Positions 25,360-32,951 of a stretch of DNA of 64,000 bases are shown here, one piece after another. Positions within the stretch are counted from its first letter, which is position 1. Every line of letters begins with the position of its first letter. The stretch spans positions 1 to 64,000 of the forward strand of contig ONCK01000015.1 of assembly GCA_900316315.1 (NCBI GenBank), written 5' to 3'. Both the position numbers and the translations under genes were made by a program. The notes beneath the pieces are model-generated. The model did not search any database and was not told the DNA's origin. It saw only the letters and a program-made list of their open reading frames with translations. The DNA comes from an uncultured Prevotellaceae bacterium. Its GTDB lineage: Bacteria > Bacteroidota > Bacteroidia > Bacteroidales > Bacteroidaceae.

Positions 25360-26733
25360 ATGGAAGACCTGACACGCCAAGTGACACGCGCCCTGCAGGA
25401 GCATCACCTCGCAAGCCGAGGCGACGTGATTGTCTATGGGCTGAGCGGCGGCGCAGACTCGGTGGCCCTGCTCAGATGCCTCGTAACGCTGGGGATGGAC
25501 GTGAGGCCGGTCCACTGCAACTTCCACCTGCGCGGGGAGGAGTCGCAGCGGGACGAGACTTTTTGCCGAAGACTGTGCGCCCAGCTGGACTTGGGGCTGG
25601 ACGTGGCTTCCTTTGACACCCGCGCCTACGCCCGGCGGCAGGGCGTGAGCATCGAGATGGCGGCCCGCGAACTGAGATACGCCTATTTTGAGCAGCGACG
25701 GAAGGCACTCCGTGCGGATAGGATATGCGTGGCCCATCACCAGGACGACAATGCGGAGACACTGCTGCTCCACTTGCTGCGCGGTTCAGGCATCAAGGGA
25801 CTGGCGGGCATGAAGTGGGCCAATGGCTACGTCATCCGCCCCCTGCTGGGGGTGACGCGGGAAGAGGTGCTCCGCTATCTGGACGCTATCCATCAGGACT
25901 ATGTGACGGACAGCTCCAACCTCGTTGCCGACGTGCTGCGCAACAGAGTGAGGCTGCAACTGCTGCCACTGATGGAGGAAATCAGCCCCAGGGCCAAGCG
26001 TCGCATCGCCCTAGCAGCTGGTCATATCGCGGAGGCGTACCAATACATGGAGCACCATCTGGACGAGGAAGCAAAGGGCTGCCGCGTACCAGTTCCTGAG
26101 GGCCAACGGGCGCTCTCGCTGGACAAGCTGCGCACGGTGCCTTCCCCTCACCTGCTGCTGCTCCACTGGCTACAGGACTATGGATTTAATCCAACCCAGA
26201 TAGCGGAGATGACGGAGGCGGCTGATACGGCGGCTGACGCGACATGGCGGTCCTCAGCATGGCAGGTGGACAAGTGGCACGGACAGCTGCTGCTTCACCC
26301 CATCATGCCGCAGGAGCCCCAAGAGCCGCTGCGGATAGACCGAGAGGGCACATATCGGCTACCGGGCTACTGCCTCACGGTCCACACGGAGGCGTACGCC
26401 CAGCCCAGTCAGATCCCTCACGACCATGTCTCCTTTGCCCTCAACACGGACCGGCTGAGTTGGCCGCTCCAGGTGCGTCCCTGGCAGCAGGGGGACCGCT
26501 TCGCTCCCTTTGGCATGAAGGGCAGCAAACTCGTGAGCGACTACCTCAACGACCTGAAGCTGACGCCGTATGAGCGCGAGAGCCAGACAGTGATGCTGAG
26601 CGGCGACGACATCTGCTGGGTGACGGGACGGCGCATCGACCGCCGCTATGCCGTAGACCCCAAGAGCAGCCAAAATATCACAATTCTCAAGCTCAGCCAA
26701 GCGCCCCAAGGGCCTCAACAGGCCCCCAACTGA
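25360..26733 (+). CDS. tilS: tRNA(Ile)-lysidine synthase
   Basis: 457 residues from ATG 25360; the frame is open further upstream through the tRNA-Cys region, but homology begins here. The PP-loop VYGLSGGADSVALLRCL binds ATP; CVAHHQDDNAETLLLHLLRG and NRVRLQLLPLM are family motifs. The C-terminal domain has WQQGDRFAPFGMKGSKLVSDY, typical of long TilS. It attaches lysine to C34 of the CAT-anticodon tRNA-Ile so that it reads AUA. Promoter box four bases before the ATG. Confidence 0.95.
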   Translation: MEDLTRQVTRALQEHHLASRGDVIVYGLSGGADSVALLRCLVTLGMDVRPVHCNFHLRGEESQRDETFCRRLCAQLDLGLDVASFDTRAYARRQGVSIEMAARELRYAYFEQRRKALRADRICVAHHQDDNAETLLLHLLRGSGIKGLAGMKWANGYVIRPLLGVTREEVLRYLDAIHQDYVTDSSNLVADVLRNRVRLQLLPLMEEISPRAKRRIALAAGHIAEAYQYMEHHLDEEAKGCRVPVPEGQRALSLDKLRTVPSPHLLLLHWLQDYGFNPTQIAEMTEAADTAADATWRSSAWQVDKWHGQLLLHPIMPQEPQEPLRIDREGTYRLPGYCLTVHTEAYAQPSQIPHDHVSFALNTDRLSWPLQVRPWQQGDRFAPFGMKGSKLVSDYLNDLKLTPYERESQTVMLSGDDICWVTGRRIDRRYAVDPKSSQNITILKLSQAPQGPQQAPN

Positions 26734-27102
26734 CGCCGCACATCTATCCTCACGCGAGGGCAGACCAGAGCCCACATATTCCTCTCCTATTCGCCATCCT
26801 AGTCATACTTCGGCAACCCCCACAGGGCGGCCGCATTTACTCCTCAGGAGGCACAGAAAGGTTCTTTGGGAACGGACTTCATTCCTCATCCATAAGCATC
26901 TGTACGGCTTACGGGCCACAGAAGAAGGCTTCTTCTCCCCAAAACTTTTCCCCAATCCCTAAAAACTGCAACGAGAGCAAGGAGGATTTTCTCCCGCGGA
27001 GAGGCGGCTGCGCTGCGCTTTGGAGGGAACAAACAACAAGCAGCCCCCCGATGAACGTATCGCCATCAGGGGGCTGTCTATATCAGAAGTGAATTGGTCG
27101 GA
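26734..27102. other. Intergenic stretch with a 3' hairpin
   Basis: No gene seen. A GC-rich hairpin (27041-27053 with 27064-27076, one mismatch) lies just past the end of the leftward GGGtGRT gene and may end its transcript, although no T run follows. Confidence 0.5.
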
Positions 27103-28122
27103 TTAGTGCTTGTTAAGCGCGAGGTCAACATTGACGGCGCAGGCGACAGTGCAGCCGACCATAGGATTGTTGCCAATGCCAAGGAAGCCCATCATCTCTA
27201 CGTGGGCGGGCACGGAGCTAGAGCCGGCGAACTGGGCATCACTGTGCATACGGCCCATCGTGTCAGTCATACCATAGGAAGCCGGTCCGGCAGCCATATT
27301 GTCGGGGTGCAGGGTGCGGCCCGTACCACCACCGGAGGCTACGCTGAAGTAGGGCTTGCCTGCCTGGATGCGCTCCTTCTTGTAAGTACCGGCTACGGGG
27401 TGCTGGAAGCGAGTAGGATTGGTCGAGTTACCGGTGATGGAGACGTCGACGCCTTCCTTCCACATGATGGCAACGCCTTCGCGTACATCGTCAGCACCAT
27501 AGCACTTGACGGCGGCTCTGGGGCCATCGCTGTAGGCAATCTCGCGGACAACCTTGAGCTCACTCGTATAGTAGTCAAACTTGGTCTGCACGTAGGTGAA
27601 GCCGTTGATGCGGCTGATGATCTGGGCGGCGTCCTTGCCAAGTCCATTGAGGATGCAGCGCAGGGGCTTGTCCGCGGGTCTCGACTTGTTGGCCATCTGG
27701 GCAATCTTGATAGCGCCCTCAGCAGCGGCGAAGCTCTCGTGGCCGGCCAGGAAGGCGAAGCACTGAGTCTCAGGGCTCAACAGACGGGCGCCGAGCTTTC
27801 CGTGGCCGAGTCCGACCTTACGATCATCGGCGACAGAACCGGGGATGCAGAAGCTCTGCAAGCCTTCGCCAATATATTCTGCAGCCTCGACTGCATTTTT
27901 TGCCTTTTCCTTCAGCGCGATGGCGGTGCCTACGACATAGGCCCACTTCGCGTTTTCGAAGCATATCATCTGGGTCTCCTCACAAGTCTTGTAAGGATCG
28001 AGACCTGCTGCGTCACAGATCTTGTTGGCTTCTTCGATATCCTTGATGCCGTGTTTGTTGAGCGCAGCGAGAATCTGCTTGATACGGCGGTCCTGACTTT
28101 CAAATTTTACTTCTCTAATCAT
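27103..28122 (-). CDS. GGGtGRT protein, conserved, function unknown
   Basis: 339 residues. It carries the name-giving motif in YFSVASGGGTGRTLHPDNMA and a conserved C-terminal GIGNNPMVGCTVACAVNVDL with two cysteines. These proteins occur in anaerobic Bacteroidetes and Firmicutes and lie next to an Fe-S scaffold-like gene, as here (15 bases downstream of it). Several cysteines (CDAAGLDPYKTCEE, SFCIPGS, ETQCFAF, LRCILNG) could bind a cluster or metal, but no biochemical function is known to me. The pair is probably one operon and one functional unit. Confidence 0.85.
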   Translation of the reverse strand: MIREVKFESQDRRIKQILAALNKHGIKDIEEANKICDAAGLDPYKTCEETQMICFENAKWAYVVGTAIALKEKAKNAVEAAEYIGEGLQSFCIPGSVADDRKVGLGHGKLGARLLSPETQCFAFLAGHESFAAAEGAIKIAQMANKSRPADKPLRCILNGLGKDAAQIISRINGFTYVQTKFDYYTSELKVVREIAYSDGPRAAVKCYGADDVREGVAIMWKEGVDVSITGNSTNPTRFQHPVAGTYKKERIQAGKPYFSVASGGGTGRTLHPDNMAAGPASYGMTDTMGRMHSDAQFAGSSSVPAHVEMMGFLGIGNNPMVGCTVACAVNVDLALNKH

Positions 28123-28137
28123 AGTGTGGCCCTCCTA

Positions 28138-28839
28138 TTATTCTTTACGTGGATCAATTGATTTCACTACTCCCTGCTCTGCTGTCGTACGGCCATAGTG
28201 ACCGGTCACACTCTTGAGGGCCTCGTTGGCATCGACGCCCTTCTTAATCTGGTCCATGAACTTGCCCATGTGGACAAACTCGTAGCCGATCACCTGGTCG
28301 TCCTTGTCCAGATACATCTTGGTGATATAACCCTCGGTGAGCTGCAGATAGCGTGTGCCCTTCTTGCGAGTGCCGTAGAGCGTACCCGTCTGGCTAATGA
28401 GGCCCTTGCCCAGGTCCTCAAGACCGGCGCCGACAGCGAGGCCGCCCTCGGAGAAGGCGCTCTGTGTACGTCCGTAGACGATCTGGAGAAAGAGCTCGCG
28501 CATGGCCGTATTGATAGCGTCGCAGACCAAGTCGGTATTGAGCGCTTCGAGAATGGTCTTGCCCGGGAGAATCTCGCTCGCCATGGCAGCGGAGTGGGTC
28601 ATACCGGAGCAGCCGATGGTCTCAATGAGGCACTCCTCAATCACGCCTTCCTTGACATTGAGCGAGAGCTTGCAGGCTCCCTGCTGGGGTGCACACCATC
28701 CTACACCGTGGGAAAAACCGGAGATGTCCTTGATCTCCTTGGCCTGAATCCATTTGCCCTCTTCGGGAATGGGCGCAGGTCCGTGGTTGGGCCCTTTGGC
28801 CACAACGCACATGTTCTCAATTTCTTTAGTATAAACCAT
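28138..28839 (-). CDS. NifU-like iron-sulfur cluster assembly scaffold protein
   Basis: 233 residues. The N-terminal two-thirds resemble the IscU/NifU scaffold fold, with cysteines in GVGWCAPQQGACKLSL and IETIGCSGMTHSAAMASEIL (the usual GCxA-type cluster site) and NTDLVCDAI. The remainder (RYLQLTEGYITKMYLDKDDQ, VIGYEFVHMGKFMDQIKKGV) is a lineage-specific extension. It is first in a two-gene operon with the GGGtGRT gene. Role in building or delivering a cluster to that partner is inference from context. Confidence 0.8.
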   Translation of the reverse strand: MVYTKEIENMCVVAKGPNHGPAPIPEEGKWIQAKEIKDISGFSHGVGWCAPQQGACKLSLNVKEGVIEECLIETIGCSGMTHSAAMASEILPGKTILEALNTDLVCDAINTAMRELFLQIVYGRTQSAFSEGGLAVGAGLEDLGKGLISQTGTLYGTRKKGTRYLQLTEGYITKMYLDKDDQVIGYEFVHMGKFMDQIKKGVDANEALKSVTGHYGRTTAEQGVVKSIDPRKE

Positions 28840-29097
28840 AGTCTTAATATATAAGATTATCTCGTATAAAAGTCTCTAAACCGACACAGCGGACCTGCCA
28901 GTGTGTGAGGAAAATGCAGGAACCGACTGAGAAGGACGTCAGACGGAAACGCCTCGCCTACTCGCCTGCAAAAATACACATTTCAGCCCATTCCTTTGCC
29001 CTTGTCTTCCTAAAAAAAAGCACTATCCGGACATTTCATTCTCAAAAAAATCGCATCGCCGCCTCGCCATCCAGCCGCCACAGGCCCTCGACGCCGT

Positions 29098-29218
29098 CTT
29101 TCTGTCGCACCCAATACAGCACTTGTAGAGGCTTTTTAGACCATCGGCACAGCTTTCTATTGCACCCAATACGATGTGGAGACCTTCTTCAGGCGCTAGA
29201 AACCCATTTTCCGGCACA
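29098..29218. repeat. Degenerate direct repeats between two operons
   Basis: TTTCTGTCGCACCCAATACA at about 29099 and TTTCTATTGCACCCAATACG at about 29154 are near-identical over 20 bases, 55 bases apart, with weaker related segments between and after. The gap 28840-29225 has no recognisable gene. Confidence 0.45.
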
Positions 29219-29225
29219 GGGGCCG

Positions 29226-30653
29226 CTAAATCCAAGGCTCGAGGAAGTGGTACAGCCACTGAGAGAAACGTTTGCCCTTGCTGCGCTGGCGCCAATAGTC
29301 ATCGGTCAGGGGGCGGCAGCGGTGTAGCTTGTCCGACTCAAAAATCGATTGCAGCGCGTGGGTCGACGGGGGGTCGAGAATCAGCGCATTGACCTCGTAG
29401 TCAAAGTACAGGCTGCGGCTATCGAGATTGGCACTGCCTGCAAAACAATAGAGGCTGTCAATCATCATGATCTTGCTGTGGTGGAAGCCGCCCTGGAAAT
29501 AGTACACATGGGCGCCCCGACGCTGGAGCCGGCGCACATTGTAATCCACGACTTGCGGCGTGATTGGGATGTCGCTCTTGTCGGACACAATGATTTCGAC
29601 ACGCACGCCCCTCTTGATTGCCTCCTGCAAGGCCCGACGTACGGGGCGACGCAGGGTGAAGTAGGGATTGATAATCTGGATGAGCCGCTGGGCGTGACTG
29701 ATTGCGCTGACGAAGGTGCGGCGTATGACGTCCGGGGTGAGACACGGCTCGCGGTTGACCACGGCAATCGTCTTGTGGCCGCGGGTGGACGTCGTGTCCT
29801 GCTTGAGTCCCTGCAGCGCCTTCTCGGGGAGCGACATGCCGGGATAGAGGTCTGCGCCGTGCACATGCTGACCAGTAGTGCGATTCCAGATGCGGAGAAA
29901 AATCTTCTGATAGCTCGCGACGGCATCGCCCTCAATCCTGAAGTGGATGTCCCGCCACTGGCCAAACTCAGCTTTGCCCTTGATATAGTAGTCGGCGATA
30001 TTCATGCCCCCGCTGTAGGCGGTCTGGCCGTCGATGACGACAATCTTGCGGTGGTCCCGGCTGAAGACGTGGGTGAGCCACGGGAAGTCCAGCGGGTCAT
30101 AGACGTAGATTTCCAACCCACGCCGGCGGAGCTCCTGCAGTTTCTTGCGCCGCAAGGGCTTATTGTTGGAGTCATTGCCAAAGGCGTCAAAGAGAAGTCT
30201 CACCTTGACCCCCTGCTTGGCCTTGATGGCCAGGAGGTCAAAGAGCGCGTTGGCGATGGAGTCGTCCCTGAAGTTAAAGTACTCCATGTGAATTGTGCTG
30301 CGGGCCTGTCTTACGGCGCGAAAGAGATCGTCAAACTTCTCCTGCCCATTCTTGAAAAAGACGAGGCTATTATTGGAGCTCACGTCCTTGACCCAGGGGA
30401 ACTGGCTGGCAAGAAGAGAGTCCGGAGAAAACGCAAGCTGTGCGGACGAAAACGACGGATGTGCTTCTTCCGCCGGCTGCGGCCCTGAGGCCGCGTCCTC
30501 TATGCCGACCTTCTCTGTCAAGGGGCTCACAGCCTCCTGAATGGGGGCGATACCATCTGCACAATGGGAGCCTTCTCCCACTGATGCTGACTGACAGGAT
30601 AGGCTCAGAAGAGGAACCAGCGGCAGGAGGCGAACGATGAGAGAACTATGCAT
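29226..30653 (-). CDS. Cardiolipin synthase-type phospholipase D protein with lipoprotein signal
   Basis: 475 residues with two PLD active sites: HVFSRDHRKIVVIDGQTAYS (HxK) and HHSKIMMIDSLYCFAGSANL (HxK), each followed by the usual GG/GS and N residues. Order and spacing match bacterial cardiolipin synthases, which join two phosphatidylglycerols. Unlike common Cls enzymes, it has no pair of N-terminal membrane helices. It begins RLLPLVPLLSLSCQS, a signal peptide II with lipidated Cys20, so it is probably anchored outside the cytoplasm. It follows kdsD by nine bases and is likely in the kdsA-kdsD operon, tying it to outer-membrane assembly. A phospholipase role cannot be excluded. Confidence 0.85.
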   Translation of the reverse strand: MHSSLIVRLLPLVPLLSLSCQSASVGEGSHCADGIAPIQEAVSPLTEKVGIEDAASGPQPAEEAHPSFSSAQLAFSPDSLLASQFPWVKDVSSNNSLVFFKNGQEKFDDLFRAVRQARSTIHMEYFNFRDDSIANALFDLLAIKAKQGVKVRLLFDAFGNDSNNKPLRRKKLQELRRRGLEIYVYDPLDFPWLTHVFSRDHRKIVVIDGQTAYSGGMNIADYYIKGKAEFGQWRDIHFRIEGDAVASYQKIFLRIWNRTTGQHVHGADLYPGMSLPEKALQGLKQDTTSTRGHKTIAVVNREPCLTPDVIRRTFVSAISHAQRLIQIINPYFTLRRPVRRALQEAIKRGVRVEIIVSDKSDIPITPQVVDYNVRRLQRRGAHVYYFQGGFHHSKIMMIDSLYCFAGSANLDSRSLYFDYEVNALILDPPSTHALQSIFESDKLHRCRPLTDDYWRQRSKGKRFSQWLYHFLEPWI

Positions 30654-30662
30654 CAGGACAAA

Positions 30663-31613
30663 TCAGAGTACAGTACGGAAGGAGTCCACGATGCCCAGCA
30701 GATGGTCCTCCTGGTCAACGACCAGTACACAGTGGATCTTGTTCTGATTAAGGATATGGTCGATCTCGATGATCCGGGTATCGGGAGAGACAGTTTTGGG
30801 CGAACGCGTCATGACGTCGGCAATGGTGAGGTCGTAGAAGTGGTCACGGCCGCGCTCCAGGGCACGCCTTAGGTCACCGTCGGTGATGAGACCGACAACT
30901 TTGTCCTCCTCTACGGCCACACAGACGCCCAAGCGTCCCTGACTTATCAGAATCAAGGCGTCGGCGAGACGCAACTGAGGAGAGGCGACAGGGAGATCGT
31001 CGCGCTTCATGACGTCTGAAGCGCGGGTCAACAGGCGCTTGCCGAGTACGCCTCCGGGATGGAAACGGGCGAAATCCTGCTCCTTAAATCCGCGCGCCTC
31101 CATCAGGCAGCAGGCAATGGCGTCACCCATGGCAAGAGTGGCTGTTGACGAGCAAGTGGGCGCGAGACGCAGGGGGCGAGCCTCCTCCTCCACATAGATG
31201 CAGATATGGGCGGTGCTGTACTTGGCCAACAAGCTGTCACGGTATCCGCTGACGCCTATGATGGGCACTTTGCGTTCGACCAAAGAGGGGACGATGCGGA
31301 GCAGTTCATCGGTCTGCCCGCTGTAGGATATCGCCATCACGATGTCATCGGGCTGGACGACTCCAAGGTCTCCATGATACAGGTCCAGGGGATTGACAAA
31401 GAAGCTAGGAGTCCCTGTTGAACTCAGGGTGGCAGCAATCTTGGCCCCAACGTGTCCGCTCTTGCCCACGCCCGTGATAATGACCTTGCCCTGACAGTGG
31501 AGGATGAGGTCGACAGCTTTGCCAAAGTCTGAGTCAACATTAGGAATCAGATTGAGAAGTGCCTGAGCCTCATCGCGGAGGCACTGTATAGCTATAGTAT
31601 TCCAGTCGTTCAT
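30663..31613 (-). CDS. kdsD: Arabinose-5-phosphate isomerase
   Basis: 316 residues: a SIS sugar-isomerase domain (about 35-170: GKVIITGVGKSGHVGAKIAA, STGTPSFFVNPLDLYHGDLG, AISYSGQTDELLRIVP) followed by two CBS domains (about 200-316, including RLGVCVAVEEDKVVGLITDG). Converts ribulose 5-phosphate to arabinose 5-phosphate, the first step to Kdo in lipopolysaccharide. The start overlaps the kdsA stop by four bases (31610-31613), showing coupling. Confidence 0.95.
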   Translation of the reverse strand: MNDWNTIAIQCLRDEAQALLNLIPNVDSDFGKAVDLILHCQGKVIITGVGKSGHVGAKIAATLSSTGTPSFFVNPLDLYHGDLGVVQPDDIVMAISYSGQTDELLRIVPSLVERKVPIIGVSGYRDSLLAKYSTAHICIYVEEEARPLRLAPTCSSTATLAMGDAIACCLMEARGFKEQDFARFHPGGVLGKRLLTRASDVMKRDDLPVASPQLRLADALILISQGRLGVCVAVEEDKVVGLITDGDLRRALERGRDHFYDLTIADVMTRSPKTVSPDTRIIEIDHILNQNKIHCVLVVDQEDHLLGIVDSFRTVL

Positions 31614-32380
31614 AAGAGGGAAGCTATTACATCTTCAAGTTGGTCAAGCGGCAGCATATTGGGCCCATCACTGAGTGCATGGTCAGGGTCGGGGTGAACC
31701 TCAAAGAAGTATCCATCGGCTCCAAATACGCGCGCCGCACGGGCCATCATGGGCACATATTCCCGGTCACCGCCGGTCTTGCCGCCGGCAGCCCCAGGGC
31801 GCTGAACGCTGTGGGTGCAGTCCATGATAACGGTCTTGCAAAAACGCTTCATCACGGGGATGTTGCGAAAATCCACGACAAGATTGTTGTATCCGAAGCA
31901 GTTGCCACGCTCCGTGAGCCACACCTCGCGGGCTCCACTCTCCGTCGCCTTGCAATAGGCATAGACCATATCCTCACCGCTCAGAAACTGAGCCTTCTTG
32001 ATGTTGACAATCCTGCCCGTCTTGGCCGCTGCCACGAGCAAATCGGTCTGCCGGCACAGGAAGGCCGGTATCTGCAGGACATCAGCCACTTGGCCCGCCC
32101 GCTCAGCTTGCCACGCCTCGTGGATATCGGTCAGGATGCGCAGCTGGTACTTGGACTTGATATCCACCAGCATTTGCAGCCCCTTGTCTATACCGGGGCC
32201 GCGATATGACTTGAGACTTGTCCGATTGGCTTTGTCAAAAGAGCTCTTAAAGATGATATCGACACCCAGGACCCGATTGATTCTGACGAGCTCCTGGGCC
32301 ACTTGTTCAAGGTTTTCGCTACTCTCGATGACACAAGGCCCGCAGATAAATACGGGATGCGTCGCTGATCTATCATTCAT
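31610..32380 (-). CDS. kdsA: 3-deoxy-8-phosphooctulonate synthase
   Basis: About 256 residues from the ATG at 32380 (MNDRSATHPVFICGPCVIES); an upstream TTG in the same frame falls inside the promoter. Family motifs: GPCVIESSENLEQ, FKSSFDKANRTSLKSYRGPG, LTERGNCFGYNNLVVDFRNI and DCTHSVQRPGAAGGKTGGDR. Condenses arabinose 5-phosphate with phosphoenolpyruvate to Kdo 8-phosphate. First gene of a kdsA-kdsD-PLD operon. The promoter ends four bases before the ATG, so the mRNA should be leaderless. Confidence 0.95.
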   Translation of the reverse strand: MNDRSATHPVFICGPCVIESSENLEQVAQELVRINRVLGVDIIFKSSFDKANRTSLKSYRGPGIDKGLQMLVDIKSKYQLRILTDIHEAWQAERAGQVADVLQIPAFLCRQTDLLVAAAKTGRIVNIKKAQFLSGEDMVYAYCKATESGAREVWLTERGNCFGYNNLVVDFRNIPVMKRFCKTVIMDCTHSVQRPGAAGGKTGGDREYVPMMARAARVFGADGYFFEVHPDPDHALSDGPNMLPLDQLEDVIASLL

Positions 32381-32384
32381 GCCA

Positions 32385-32415
32385 CAAAGATAATGCAAAC
32401 GAGCGAAGTATCAAA
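32385..32415 (-). promoter_or_regulatory. Consensus promoter of kdsA, four bases from the ATG
   Basis: Minus strand: TTTG (CAAA at 32412-32415), 19 bases, TATCTTTG (32385-32392): both elements are exact. The start codon begins at 32380. The predicted transcription start is at the ATG itself. Confidence 0.75.
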
Positions 32416-32557
32416 GTATGAACTCATAAAAAAGCCTCCGCCCCCGGCCTTGTCTCCTCCATACGCCAGTCCCATAATCGGAAGGGCATATCGCCTCCAT
32501 CACAACTCGAGGCCTCCCTTCCCTCGCTCGCCAGCCCTCATACAAGCCCGTCCAGCC

Positions 32558-32770
32558 CTTCGCTCTCCGCCGCTAAAGGCGATGCCTGTCAGAAGCCAAA
32601 GACCATGTCCATTGAGTGCCCCCAAAACACGTCTATTAGTCACCGCGAATCATGCCTATCGAGTATCGGGAGCGCTATCCATTTCTCCCCGACGAAAAGA
32701 ATGCCTATTAGTGGCCAAAAGTCATGTTTGTTAAGCGCCTAAAGCTCCGCCTACACCTATCTCTGTCCGT
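32558..32770. repeat. Degenerate 23-base tandem repeat
   Basis: Units begin at about 32581, 32604, 32628, 32651, 32680, 32700, 32723 and 32746; most spacings are 23 or 24 bases, with one of 29 and one of 20. The shared core is close to CATGCCTATTAGTGCCCAAA. The best copies are at 32651, 32700 and 32723. It lies in a gene-free gap (32416-32891) and has no stable coding frame. Confidence 0.6.
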
Positions 32771-32891
32771 CACCAAAGGCGCTGCCTATGCCTTGTCGAG
32801 AGAGATATCTACCCGTCCCCGTGAGCAAATTTTATCCTCCCCTGCGAGCTCTGCTAGCCACCTCGTCAAGTGCTCCGCATTTTTAATAAAA

Positions 32892-32927
32892 AGCATTGCC
32901 TGCAAGGACAGACTTGCAGGCAATGCT
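32892..32927 (-). terminator. Terminator of rng
   Basis: Perfect 15-base stem (32892-32906 with 32913-32927), 6-base loop, followed on the minus strand by TTTTTATT. It lies 24 bases past the rng stop. Confidence 0.92.
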
Positions 32928-32951
32928 CTAAGGAAAGAGTATGAATACGCT

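Noticed and set aside
27094-28161. Plus-strand frame of 355 codons opposite the GGGtGRT gene
   Set aside because: Antisense shadow; the minus-strand protein carries the conserved family motif.
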